A stretch of 21,688 nt of DNA from the NCBI GenBank assembly GCA_036257895.1, contig DATAES010000240.1:1-21688 (forward strand), in the 5' to 3' direction. Each line of letters opens with the position of its first letter. Position 1 is the stretch's first letter. The DNA comes from DATAES01 sp036257895 (lineage in GTDB: Bacteria > Actinomycetota > Acidimicrobiia > Acidimicrobiales > JACDCH01). Position numbers and translations under genes: made by a program. Below are positions 1 through 7,849 of this stretch, in pieces. The notes below the pieces were generated by a model. It made no database searches and was not told the origin of the DNA. It was given only the letters and a program-made list of their open reading frames with translations.

Positions 1-204
1 CCGCACGAGTGCGCGCGCCGCCCCGGGCGTCGATGGGCTCGGACCCAACTCGACGGCGACACTCGGCTCGACTGCTCTCACACCTCGCGCTTACCCACAG
101 CGCCATCCGAGAACACGTACGAGTTCAGGGAGGGCAGGGCGGCCCTCGAGACGCCCCCGAACGAGTGATGCATCCAGCTCCCCGCCCTTGGGTAGAGATT
201 GACC
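1..204. other. Left-edge non-coding stretch upstream of the response regulator
   Basis: No convincing gene is visible here. Short open frames in this stretch are arginine/proline-rich and resemble out-of-frame translation of GC-rich DNA. A small inverted repeat (AGGGC-G-GCCCT, 136-146) is present but too short to interpret. The last 12 bases hold a possible -10 element for the next gene. Confidence 0.5.
193..198 (+). promoter_or_regulatory. Possible leaderless -10 element of the LuxR-type regulator
   Basis: TAGAGA lies exactly 6 bases before the GTG at 205. This is the same geometry as the better TANNNT elements elsewhere in the window. It lacks the final T, no -35 is recognisable, and no Shine-Dalgarno is present. 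The call rests mainly on the shared spacing. Confidence 0.35.
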
Positions 205-846
205 GTGGAGCGACGCATCCGTGTTGCGGTGGCCAACGACTACGAGATCGTCGTCGCCGGGCTGGCGGCGATGCTCGACAGCCACGATGACCTCGACGTC
301 GTGGACATGTTCATCGTTGGCGAGGACTCGCCCTCCGAACCCATAGACGTCGTGCTGTACGACACCTTCGGGCGCGACAGCGTCGATCAGGACCAGCTGA
401 AGCAGTTGGTCTCGACGCCGCTCGTCCGTCACGTCGTCGTGTTCACGTTGTCGTGGGCCGAAGCCCTCACCGAGTCGGCACTGAAACAGGGGGCGAGCGG
501 TGTGCTGTCGAAAGCGTTGAACGGCGAGGAGCTCGCCGACCGGCTCCGGAAGATCGTCGAAGGAACTCCCGTTGTGTCGCCGCCGCCTCATGGTCGGATC
601 GCATCCGGTACCGGTCGCGACTGGCCGGGTCGCTCGTTCGGCCTGTCCGAACGCGAGAGCGAGTGCCTCGTGCTCCTCGCTGCCGGGCTGCGCAACGCGG
701 AGATCGCCCGGTCGCTCTACGTGAGCGAGGACACCGTCAAGACCCATCTGAAGCGGGCCTATCGCAAGCTCGAAGTCGGGAACCGCGCACAGGCGACGTC
801 GATCGTGCTGCGCCATCCGTCGTTCACCGGAAGCGGCGGCGCCTGA
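205..846 (+). CDS. NarL/LuxR-family response regulator (REC-HTH)
   Basis: A 213-residue two-component output protein that should bind DNA and control transcription. The N-terminal receiver domain (about 5-120) has the likely phospho-acceptor D53, with T81 and K103 in the expected switch positions. Only one acidic residue is present in the usual pair (N11-D12), so metal binding may be weakened. The C-terminal GerE/LuxR helix-turn-helix (about 147-200) is canonical, with LSERE, NAEIA and VSEDTVKTHL. I chose GTG 205 over TTG 199 because a -10-like hexamer sits 6 bases upstream; this is not certain. No sensor kinase is adjacent, so it is an orphan regulator here. It converges on the ABC exporter with only 2 bases between stop codons. 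Target genes are unknown. Confidence 0.88.
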   Translation: MERRIRVAVANDYEIVVAGLAAMLDSHDDLDVVDMFIVGEDSPSEPIDVVLYDTFGRDSVDQDQLKQLVSTPLVRHVVVFTLSWAEALTESALKQGASGVLSKALNGEELADRLRKIVEGTPVVSPPPHGRIASGTGRDWPGRSFGLSERESECLVLLAAGLRNAEIARSLYVSEDTVKTHLKRAYRKLEVGNRAQATSIVLRHPSFTGSGGA

Positions 847-848
847 GC

Positions 849-3800
849 TCAGTCCGCCGCGGCGGCCAGCTCGTCGGTACCAGTCTCCGCGAACGAACGC
901 CAGAGATCGGCGTAGCGACCGCCCGCAGCGACGAGCGTGTCGTGCGTGCCTTCCTCGACGACATGGCCGCGGTCGATGACGAGGATGCGGTCTGCAGTTC
1001 GCGCGGTCGGCAGCCGGTGTGCGACGAGTATGGTCGTGCGCCCTTGCGCGACGATGCCCATGGCGCGCTGCACGCGTGCCTCGGTGGCGAGATCGAGGTT
1101 GGAGGTCGCTTCGTCGAGCAGCAGGATCGGTGGGTCGACGAGACGGGCGCGCGCAAGCGCGATCAACTGCCGCTGGCCGGACGACAGCGATCGCCCGCGC
1201 TCGCTGACCGGCGACAGGTACCCACCCGGCAATGCCGCAATGAAGTCGTGTGCCCCGACGGCGCGTGATGCGTGTTCGACTGAGGCGTCGGACGCGTCAG
1301 GCCGTCCGTAAGCGATGTTGTCGCGAATGGTGCCAGTGAACAGGAACGCCTCCTGCGGCACGACGCCGAGCTGGCGTCGGTACGCACCGAGGTCGAAGGA
1401 CCGCACGTCCGTCCCGTCGACCAGGACGTCGCCCGCCGTCGGGTCGTAGAACCTGGCCACCAACTTGACGATGGTCGACTTGCCGGCGCCGGTCTCGCCG
1501 ACGAGCGCGACGCGCTCGCCGGGCGCGATGTCGAGGTCGACACCGGCAAGCGCCTCACCGCTGGCCGCCCCCGGGTACGAGAACCGCACGTGCTCGAAGG
1601 TGATGTGACCAGCCAGTGGGCCGGGCTCGACCGGGTCCGCGGGCTCGGGCGTTCCGGTCGGCGTGGCCATCAGGTCGTTGATCATGTGCATCGACGCACT
1701 CGCCTGCTGCCACATGTCGAACACCTGTGAGAGCTGCTGGATCGGCGAGAAGAACTGGTCGAGGTAGAGCAGGAACGCGATGAGAACACCAGCGGTGACG
1801 GTGCCGTTGGCGACGAGCACCGATCCCGCGCCGAGCACCACCGCGGCCCCGATGTCGGCCAGCAGGAGGACGAACGGGAAGTAGAGGGCGATGAGCCGCT
1901 GCGCGTCGAGCCGCGCGTCGAGGTATTCGCTGTTGACACCTCGGAAGCCGGTGATGTTGCGATCCTCGCGGACATACGCCTGCGCGACGCGTACGCCGGA
2001 GAGGCTTTCTTGGAGGTTGGCGTTGACGGTCGCGATCGATGTCCTCGCCCGTGCATACGCGAGGCTCGACCGGCGGCGATACCACCACGTCGCCGCCAGC
2101 AGCGGCGGGATGACGGTCGAGGCGACGAGCGCGAGCGGCGGCGACAGGATGATCAGGAACACGAACACGCCCACGCACGTGAACACGCTGACGATCGCGT
2201 TGATGAGGCCGGTCTGGAGGAGCTGCGACAGGGCTTCGACGTCCGTCGTCATGCGAGTCATGACCCGGCCGCCGAGCTCACGGTCGTAGTAGTCGAGCGA
2301 CAGCCGTTGCAGATGCGCGAAGACACGGATGCGCAGCGCGTACAGCAGGCGTTCGGCGGTCCGGCCGGTGACGACCGTGTACGCGCGTGTCACGAAGAGA
2401 TCACCGAGCGCAGCGACGAGGAACAGCAGTGACGTGATCCACAGCGCGCGCTCGTTCGCAACGGCCACGCCCTGATCGATGCCGGTGTGGATGAGGAACG
2501 GGCCCAGCAGCACGAGGAAGGTGTCGAACACGACCAGGCCGAGCCCGATCGCCAGCCCTCTGCGATAACGGCCCAGCAGCGCCCAGAGGCTGAATCGTCC
2601 GGGATCGGCGGCCGCTTCGGCGGCGACGTCGACGTCGGGCTCGTCGTCAGCGGCGGGAAGCTGGTCGAGCGCGGCGAGCAACTCGGGCGTGGGCGCCAGG
2701 TTCATGCCGATCACCCCGCCTCCGCCCGCTCCTGGCCCGAAGCGCGCCGGACCGGCGATCGTCGCCGTGGCGCGGGGCGAGCCGTCGACTCCTGCCCAGG
2801 CGCTGGCGGTGATCGCCGCGACCTCGCCGTTCGAACGTCCGTGCGCCGTGGCGGCGGGAGAGGCGACGACGACCCCGAGTTCGTCGGTGAGCTCTTCCTC
2901 TTCGATGTCGTCGCCCGGCCCTGCCAGCAGCATTCGATAGAGGACCGATCGAGCAAGGAGCTCCTCGTGGGTACCCGAATCGGCAACGTGGCCGTGATCG
3001 ACGACGACGATGCGATCGGCGAGCCGCAGGGTCGATCGTCGGTGCGCGACCAGCAGTGTGGTGCGGCCGGTCATCAGCGACCGCAGCGTGTCGTGGATCT
3101 CCTGCTCGGTCTCTGCGTCGACCGAAGAGGTCGCGTCGTCGAGGATGAGCACACGCGGGTCGGTGATGATCGCCCGGGCGAGAGCGACTCGTTGGCGCTG
3201 GCCACCCGACAGGGTGAGGCCACGCTCGCCGACCACCGTGTCGTACCCGTCCGGCAGTTCGACGATGAACTCGTGCGCCTCGGCGGCCCGGGCCGCGGCC
3301 TCGACCTCGGCGTCCGACACGTCGGGTCGTCCGTACGCGATGTTGGCCCGTACCGTGTCGGAGAACAGGAAGCTCTCCTCGAACACGACGCCGACCTGAC
3401 GGCGCAGCGAATCGAAGGTGACGTCGCGGACATCGATGTCATCGATGGTCACCCGACCATCGGACACGTCATAGAAGCGCGGCAGGAGCAGCGAAACGGT
3501 GGACTTACCCGAACCGCTCGCACCGACGAGCGCGACCGTCTCGCCCGGCGCGACATGCAACTCGAAGCCGTCGAGGACGGGTTCGCTCTTCGTGTAGCCG
3601 AACCGCACGTTGGCGAAGTGGACGTCACCGCTGATGACCGGAAGCTCGACCGCGTCCTCGCGCTCGACGATCTTCGGATTGGCGTCGAGCAGATCCAGGA
3701 TGCGCTCGCCGCCTGCACGCGCTTGCTGACCGACGGCGACGAGCATCGCGAACATCCGCGCCGGGGCGACGAGCTGCACCATGTACGACGAGAACGCGAA

Positions 3801-4679
3801 GAAGGTGCCGAGCGTGATGTGCCCATGGATGGCCAGCCAGCCACCGAACGCCAGCACGGCCACCTGCGCGAACACGGGAATCGACTGGAGCAGCGGTGTG
3901 AACCGCGCCTGCAGCTTGATCAACCGAACCCTCGACCGGTACAGATCCTCCGCGGTGTCGGCCAGATGACCGAGCTCTCGGTCCTCCTGTCCGAACCCCT
4001 TCACGACGCGCACGCCCGTGACGGCCTCGTCGACGACTCCCGCAACTTCCCCGGCGCGCTGCTGCGCATCCCAGCTCGCGGGGAAGATGGTCGACCGCAG
4101 CCGAAACGCCACGTACATGATCGCGGGGACCATCAGCAACGCGACGATCGTCAGAGGCGGCGACAGGTAGGCCATCACGATGATCGACAGCACGAGCATG
4201 ACGAGGTTGCCGAGCATGATCGGCAGGAACATCAACAGGCCCTGGAGAAGCGCGACGTCGCTGTTGGCGCGCGACACGAGCTGGCCGGTCTGCATCTGGT
4301 CGTGGCTGGCGAAGTCGAGCCGTTGCAACCGCTCGTATACGGCGTTGCGCAGGTCGTACTGCACGTCGAGGCTCACGCGGCCACCGACGAATCGGCGAAT
4401 GTACGCGGCACCGAACCCGATGAAGCCCGCAACGACGAGAACCGCGAGCCATGGCGCCAGCGGGCGATTGCGCTCGCCGATGACATCGTCGACGATCACC
4501 TTCTCGATCAATGGCGTGACCGCACTCACCGCCTGGCCGAAGATCGACACGCCGAACGCGATTGCAACGTTGCCCTTGTGTGCGAGCAGGAAGGGCGCCA
4601 GCCGGCGAATCCAACCTCCGGCCTCCGGCGGGGCCGGCTCGGGGGTCGGGCGATCGAGCGCGAGCGGGCGATTCCTCAC
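849..4679 (-). CDS. Fused heterodimer-type ABC exporter (TMD-NBD-TMD-NBD)
   Basis: A 1276-residue inner-membrane exporter holding two complete ABC half-transporters in one chain. TMD1 (about 25-330) is followed by NBD1 (about 350-585), an Ala/Gly/acid-rich linker (about 588-695), TMD2 (about 697-1000) and NBD2 (about 1022-1270). NBD1 has Walker A (386-394) and a canonical LSGGQ (490-494), but its Walker B ends in D515 instead of the catalytic Glu, and its Q-loop has E434 for Gln. NBD2 has Walker A (1061-1069), catalytic E1190, H1221 and a variant LSSGQ (1165-1169). This is the one-degenerate, one-competent ATP-site pattern of TM287/288-like heterodimers, here fused as in multidrug-type actinobacterial exporters. 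It starts with GTG overlapping the MarR stop (GTGA, 4676-4679), so it is probably translationally coupled to and controlled by that regulator. The substrate cannot be read from sequence. Confidence 0.95.
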   Translation of the reverse strand: MRNRPLALDRPTPEPAPPEAGGWIRRLAPFLLAHKGNVAIAFGVSIFGQAVSAVTPLIEKVIVDDVIGERNRPLAPWLAVLVVAGFIGFGAAYIRRFVGGRVSLDVQYDLRNAVYERLQRLDFASHDQMQTGQLVSRANSDVALLQGLLMFLPIMLGNLVMLVLSIIVMAYLSPPLTIVALLMVPAIMYVAFRLRSTIFPASWDAQQRAGEVAGVVDEAVTGVRVVKGFGQEDRELGHLADTAEDLYRSRVRLIKLQARFTPLLQSIPVFAQVAVLAFGGWLAIHGHITLGTFFAFSSYMVQLVAPARMFAMLVAVGQQARAGGERILDLLDANPKIVEREDAVELPVISGDVHFANVRFGYTKSEPVLDGFELHVAPGETVALVGASGSGKSTVSLLLPRFYDVSDGRVTIDDIDVRDVTFDSLRRQVGVVFEESFLFSDTVRANIAYGRPDVSDAEVEAAARAAEAHEFIVELPDGYDTVVGERGLTLSGGQRQRVALARAIITDPRVLILDDATSSVDAETEQEIHDTLRSLMTGRTTLLVAHRRSTLRLADRIVVVDHGHVADSGTHEELLARSVLYRMLLAGPGDDIEEEELTDELGVVVASPAATAHGRSNGEVAAITASAWAGVDGSPRATATIAGPARFGPGAGGGGVIGMNLAPTPELLAALDQLPAADDEPDVDVAAEAAADPGRFSLWALLGRYRRGLAIGLGLVVFDTFLVLLGPFLIHTGIDQGVAVANERALWITSLLFLVAALGDLFVTRAYTVVTGRTAERLLYALRIRVFAHLQRLSLDYYDRELGGRVMTRMTTDVEALSQLLQTGLINAIVSVFTCVGVFVFLIILSPPLALVASTVIPPLLAATWWYRRRSSLAYARARTSIATVNANLQESLSGVRVAQAYVREDRNITGFRGVNSEYLDARLDAQRLIALYFPFVLLLADIGAAVVLGAGSVLVANGTVTAGVLIAFLLYLDQFFSPIQQLSQVFDMWQQASASMHMINDLMATPTGTPEPADPVEPGPLAGHITFEHVRFSYPGAASGEALAGVDLDIAPGERVALVGETGAGKSTIVKLVARFYDPTAGDVLVDGTDVRSFDLGAYRRQLGVVPQEAFLFTGTIRDNIAYGRPDASDASVEHASRAVGAHDFIAALPGGYLSPVSERGRSLSSGQRQLIALARARLVDPPILLLDEATSNLDLATEARVQRAMGIVAQGRTTILVAHRLPTARTADRILVIDRGHVVEEGTHDTLVAAGGRYADLWRSFAETGTDELAAAAD

Positions 4680-5122
4680 GGCGCCGCCGTCGCGCGGAGT
4701 GTCGCGAACGCGCCGCCGAGAGCGTCTAGGCCGTCGAGCACGGCACGGCGTTCGTCGACCGGCAGCTGCTCGAGCACGAGTTCGAGTCGCGCTGCGGTGG
4801 CGCGCTCCGCGGTCCGCAACGCCGCCCGGCCTTCCGGTGTCACTTCGAGACCCACGCCGCGACGATCGCCGTCGACCTCCACGCGGCGGACCCAGCCGCG
4901 TGCTTCGAGCCCGTCGAGCAGGCCGGTCAGCGAGGGACGGGACACGGCTGCTTTCTCCGCGACCCGGCTGGCGCGCTCTGGCGACGACGCGATCAACGTC
5001 AGGACCCGGAACTGGGGCAGCGTCATGTCGTCCAGGGCCCGCTCGAGCACCCGCGCCCCGAACGCCAGCGCCCGAACCGCCACCAGCTCGTCCGACTCCC
5101 TCCCAGACGGTTCGCCACCCAC
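4676..5122 (-). CDS. MarR-family transcriptional regulator
   Basis: A 148-residue winged-helix regulator. The DNA-binding core spans about residues 35-100: MTLPQFRVLTLI, then a recognition helix with SRPSLTGLLDGLEARGWVRR, then a wing with DGDRRG. Flanking helices would form the dimer interface. It is the first gene of a two-gene unit with the ABC exporter, overlapping it by 4 bases, a common arrangement for a local repressor of a drug exporter. The GTG start at 5122 has no Shine-Dalgarno. It lies immediately downstream of a palindrome that contains a -10 hexamer, which suggests a leaderless, autorepressed transcript. The ligand is unknown. The family call is firm; the repressor role is inference from context. 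Confidence 0.9.
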   Translation of the reverse strand: MGGEPSGRESDELVAVRALAFGARVLERALDDMTLPQFRVLTLIASSPERASRVAEKAAVSRPSLTGLLDGLEARGWVRRVEVDGDRRGVGLEVTPEGRAALRTAERATAARLELVLEQLPVDERRAVLDGLDALGGAFATLRATAAP

Positions 5123-5123
5123 A

Positions 5124-5142
5124 TCGTTAGGTTACCGAACGA
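5124..5142 (-). promoter_or_regulatory. Palindromic operator overlapping the -10 of the MarR-exporter operon
   Basis: A 19-base imperfect palindrome, 9-base arms around a central base with 8 of 9 positions pairing (TCGTT.GGT.ACC.AACGA). It ends one base before the MarR GTG start. Read on the minus strand it contains TAACCT (5134-5129), a TANNNT -10 element 6 bases from the start codon. A dimeric MarR protein bound here would block the promoter, so this is the likely autoregulatory site. Confidence 0.65.
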
Positions 5143-5190
5143 CAGCCACCGAAATTGCCGCCCTCGGGTAGCCAGGCTTCTGTGTTTGTG

Positions 5191-5225
5191 CGGTGATAAC
5201 GCGCGCACTGCGCGCGTTATCACCG
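5191..5225 (-). terminator. Perfect 16-bp-arm hairpin downstream of the phosphoribosyltransferase
   Basis: Left arm 5191-5206 (CGGTGATAACGCGCGC), three-base loop ACT, right arm 5210-5225, all 16 pairs perfect. It lies 15 bases past the stop of the phosphoribosyltransferase and upstream of the MarR promoter, so a transcription terminator on the minus strand is the simplest reading. There is no U-tract on either strand, which is common in high-GC actinobacteria but leaves open a protein-binding palindrome. Confidence 0.55.
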
Positions 5226-5240
5226 GCAGAACGAAAGCGC

Positions 5241-5879
5241 TCAGCGGTCGGCGGCGCGTTCGAGCAGGTCGGTGACCGCCCTGTCGGGGGTCTGGGTGAA
5301 GTCGTCGTACCACTGCCCGATGGCGAAGAAGCGTTCGGGGGTCTCGAGCACCACGACCTCGTCGGCGGCATTGCGCAACTCGTGGACCGCAGCGGGCGGA
5401 GCGACCGGGGTCGCCAGCACGACCTGCCGGGCGCCGTGGGCCCGCGCCACTTCGCACGCGGCGCGTGCGGTCGAGCCGGTGGCGATGCCGTCGTCGATGA
5501 TCACGACGACGCGGTCGTCCAGCGGAAGTCGCCCGCGGTCGCCTCGGAACTGTCGTGACCGGCGCTCGACCTCCGATCGTTCCCTGCGCTCGACTTCTTC
5601 GAGCTCGGATTCGCCGACGCGCGCCATCTCGATGACCTCTGCGTTGAGGACGCGCACGCCGTCTTCACCGAGTGCGCCCATGCCCAGCTCGGGCTGTATG
5701 GGGACGCCGAGCTTGCGGACGATGATCACGTCGAGCGGAGCGTCGAGCGCGAGCGCCACCTCGTACGCGACCGGGACACCACCCCGCGGCAGCCCGAGCA
5801 CCACGACGTCCTCGTCATGCCACGGCGCCAGCCGCGCGGCGAGTCTGCGGCCGGCGTCCTCTCGATTCTTGAAGGCCAT
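5241..5879 (-). CDS. Phosphoribosyltransferase-domain protein (COG1926-like)
   Basis: A 212-residue type I phosphoribosyltransferase-fold protein. The PRPP-binding signature is clear at about 124-140 (VVVIIDDGIATGSTARA). Upstream are the family's LGLPRGGVPVAYEVA (28-42) and VRKLGVP (54-60) blocks and a charged helix around 90-110. These features match the 'predicted phosphoribosyltransferase' group rather than a classical purine or pyrimidine salvage enzyme; its substrate is not established. A good Shine-Dalgarno (AAGGAG, 5886-5891) sits 6 bases before the ATG. It is divergent from the SurE-like lipoprotein gene with 48 bases between starts, and a strong hairpin follows its stop. Confidence 0.85.
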   Translation of the reverse strand: MAFKNREDAGRRLAARLAPWHDEDVVVLGLPRGGVPVAYEVALALDAPLDVIIVRKLGVPIQPELGMGALGEDGVRVLNAEVIEMARVGESELEEVERRERSEVERRSRQFRGDRGRLPLDDRVVVIIDDGIATGSTARAACEVARAHGARQVVLATPVAPPAAVHELRNAADEVVVLETPERFFAIGQWYDDFTQTPDRAVTDLLERAADR

Positions 5880-5885
5880 GCCGAG

Positions 5886-5891
5886 CTCCTT
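5886..5891 (-). promoter_or_regulatory. Shine-Dalgarno of the phosphoribosyltransferase gene
   Basis: On the minus strand the hexamer reads AAGGAG, 6 bases before the ATG at 5879. It fixes that start and contrasts with the many SD-less starts in this window. Confidence 0.75.
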
Positions 5892-5927
5892 CGCCCAAGC
5901 GCGGTGCAGACACTAGAAAGCCTGCCC

Positions 5928-6764
5928 GTGAGAGTCACTCGTCGACCTGTGGTGGCGATGCTGGGGGCCGTTGTCGTGCTCGCCGGCTGCAGCAGCGACA
6001 GCAAGCCCCCATCCGCCGCATCCGCAGCGGAATCGACCGCGTCTGCGTCGTCGCCGGCCGCACGGACGCTGCAGATCCTCGTGAGCAACGACGACGGTGT
6101 GGCTGCGCCCGGAATCGACGCACTCGTGCAGGCGCTTGCAGCGGAGCCCGACACCCTGGTCACCGTCGTCGCTCCAGCCGCCAACCAGAGCGGAACCGGC
6201 GCCACGACGAGCCCCGGCCCGCTGACCGCGACGAAGACCACCACCGCGAGCGGCTACCCGGCGACCTCGGTCGAGGGTTATCCGGCCGACGCGGTGAGCT
6301 ACGGCCTCTCCGCCGTCCTTGCGTCACCACCCGACCTCGTGATCTCTGGCGCGAACGCGGGCCAGAATCTCGGACCCGTCCTCGACATCTCGGGGACGAT
6401 CGGCGCGGCGCGCGTCGCCACCCAGCAAGGCATCCCCGCACTGGCCGTGAGCGCAGGATTCGGCAATCCGATCGACTTCGCCAGCGCGGTCAGCGCTGCT
6501 ATCTCGTGGCTCCACGACCACCGGGACGCGGTGGTCGCCCCTCATGAGCCGCCCACGTCGGTCGCCAACCTCAACGTGCCTTCCTGTGACGCCGGCGCAG
6601 TGCGCGGGCAGGTCATGGTCGCGGCCGACCCCGCCGCGCCTACCGACGTCGCCGTCTCACCGGCTGACTGCACGTCGACCGCGCCTCCGGGTGCTACGGA
6701 CGTCCCCACGTTCCACGCCGGCTTCGCGACCCTCAGCGACGTCCCGCTGCGCGCCGCGTCCTGA
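5928..6764 (+). CDS. SurE-family 5'/3'-nucleotidase-like phosphatase with lipoprotein signal
   Basis: A 278-residue protein. Residues 1-21 form a lipoprotein signal: charged MRVTRR, a hydrophobic stretch, then lipobox LAGC with C21 as the lipid anchor. A Ser/Ala-rich tether (22-46) follows. The SurE core starts at about 47 with VSNDDG (D55, D56, metal ligands). It continues with NQSG (86-89, matching the family's RSG block), YPADAVSYGL (118-127), PDLVISGANAGQNLG (135-149, N143 a metal ligand) and SGTIGAA (155-161). All core metal-binding positions are recognisable. Classical SurE is a cytoplasmic nucleotidase, so export and anchoring is the odd point. GTG 5928 was chosen because it gives a clean signal peptide; upstream in-frame starts would spoil it. 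Its substrate is inferred to be extracytoplasmic phosphomonoesters. Confidence 0.85.
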   Translation: MRVTRRPVVAMLGAVVVLAGCSSDSKPPSAASAAESTASASSPAARTLQILVSNDDGVAAPGIDALVQALAAEPDTLVTVVAPAANQSGTGATTSPGPLTATKTTTASGYPATSVEGYPADAVSYGLSAVLASPPDLVISGANAGQNLGPVLDISGTIGAARVATQQGIPALAVSAGFGNPIDFASAVSAAISWLHDHRDAVVAPHEPPTSVANLNVPSCDAGAVRGQVMVAADPAAPTDVAVSPADCTSTAPPGATDVPTFHAGFATLSDVPLRAAS

Positions 6765-6795
6765 GCATCAGACCGACGAGTCGAACCACGCCTTC

Positions 6796-6801
6796 TAGGG
6801 T
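6796..6801 (+). promoter_or_regulatory. Leaderless -10 element of the first YjbR-like gene
   Basis: TAGGGT (TANNNT) ends 6 bases before the GTG at 6808, placing the expected transcription start at or next to the start codon. No Shine-Dalgarno is present. This supports the GTG 6808 start over TTG 6802. Confidence 0.55.
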
Positions 6802-6807
6802 TTGCCC

Positions 6808-7182
6808 GTGGCGCACGTCGACCGCATGCGGAAGATCTGTCTCGCGCTACCCGAAGTGACCGAGCGTCCGAGCCACGGAGCACCGACGTGGTTCGTGCGC
6901 GACAAGAAGGTGTTCGTGCAGCTCTGGGATCACGGCCACCACGGCGACGAGTTTCCTCATCTGTGGTGCGCGGCGCCGCCCGGCGCGCAGGAGGCGCTGA
7001 TCGAAGCCGAGCCCGACCGGTTCTTCCGTCCGCCGTACGTCGGCGGCCGAGGCTGGATCGGCGTGCGTCTCGACGTCGACCTCGACTGGGACGAGATCGC
7101 CGGGATCTGCGAAGACGCCTACCGCGTGATCGCGCCGAAGCAGCTGGTCGCCCTCCTCGATGCGGACGGCTCGCCGGACTGA
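6808..7182 (+). CDS. MmcQ/YjbR-family protein
   Basis: A 124-residue cytoplasmic protein of the MmcQ/YjbR ('double-wing') family. Visible landmarks are CLALPEVTERPSHGAPTWFVRDKKVF near the N-terminus, an aromatic-rich middle (HLWCAAPPG, FFRPPYVG) and GRGWIGVRLD followed by a C-terminal helix with AYRVIAPK. These match the family's usual length and order. The fold is often annotated as DNA-binding, but the biological role is not established. It has its own apparent leaderless promoter and lies 43 bases after the SurE gene. A second, more distant family member lies at 17415-17765. Confidence 0.82.
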   Translation: MAHVDRMRKICLALPEVTERPSHGAPTWFVRDKKVFVQLWDHGHHGDEFPHLWCAAPPGAQEALIEAEPDRFFRPPYVGGRGWIGVRLDVDLDWDEIAGICEDAYRVIAPKQLVALLDADGSPD

Positions 7183-7204
7183 CGCGTCCGACTACGTCAT
7201 CGGA

Positions 7205-7738
7205 CTACGGCGTCGGCGTCAGGCCGAGCACCTCGTCGATGCGGGCTTGGGCCGACTCGTCGTCCGTGGCCCACGAGACCGCGAGTTCGGAGATGAGGAT
7301 GTACCGGGCCTTGGCGTACATCGACTGCTCCGCCGCCGACAGCTGCGCGGTGCGAAGGCGCGCCGCCAGGTTTCGCACGACCTCCGCGCACTGATACACG
7401 TCGCCCGACTTCAGCTTCTCCTGGTGGTTCTTGAACCGCCGGGACCAGTTCGCCGGCACGCGCACGTCGCGCACTGCGAGCACGTCGAGGACTTCGGCTG
7501 CATCCTCGCTCGAGATGGCGGCGCGAACGCCGAGGTCCGCGGCCGCGTCCTCGGGCACCGACAGAGTCATGCCGCCCGATGTGCCCCAGCCCTGCTGAGG
7601 CACCATCAACACCAGGTAATCACGCTTCTCGCCATTGAAGTCACGCTTCTCGCGCCGAACGATCTCGGCGACGCCGTGCGACGGGTACACCACCTTCGAG
7701 CCGACTGCGTACAGGCTGTCGGGTGTGCGGCTCTTCAC
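7205..7738 (-). CDS. CarD-family RNA polymerase-binding transcription regulator
   Basis: A 177-residue CarD-like protein. The N-terminal RNAP-interaction (Tudor-like) domain carries VGSKVVYPSHGVAEI (12-26) and DYLVLMVP (40-47). The C-terminal DNA-binding helical domain has the hallmark NWSRRFKNHQEKLKSGD (97-113), including the Trp (W98) that wedges promoter DNA in mycobacterial CarD, then SAAEQSMYAKARYILISELA. A short Gly-rich insertion (QQGWGTSGG, 48-56) is not in the mycobacterial protein as I recall it. I chose GTG 7738: it gives a near-family length and has GGAG 9 bases upstream (7748-7751). The frame stays open to an ATG at 7816, so a 26-residue extension is possible. CarD normally stabilises the open complex at many promoters; this one may be a variant paralogue. 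Confidence 0.88.
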   Translation of the reverse strand: MKSRTPDSLYAVGSKVVYPSHGVAEIVRREKRDFNGEKRDYLVLMVPQQGWGTSGGMTLSVPEDAAADLGVRAAISSEDAAEVLDVLAVRDVRVPANWSRRFKNHQEKLKSGDVYQCAEVVRNLAARLRTAQLSAAEQSMYAKARYILISELAVSWATDDESAQARIDEVLGLTPTP

Positions 7739-7849
7739 GAAATCGGTCTCCGTCTCTCCACGCTGATCGGCACTGATTTGCAATTGCGAAAGTCCGACAC
7801 CGGAAGCCCGCAACATCGCTCCGTCGTGGTCGCCGGGAGCGGTCCGGTC

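Noticed and set aside
91..816. 241-codon minus-strand frame opposite the LuxR-type regulator
   Set aside because: No domain visible, while the plus strand has a complete REC-HTH protein.
2487..5171. 894-codon open frame on the plus strand opposite the ABC exporter
   Set aside because: It lies antisense to a protein with all ABC motifs, its translation is rich in Arg/Asp/Glu/Gln with no domain, and long antisense frames are expected in high-GC DNA.
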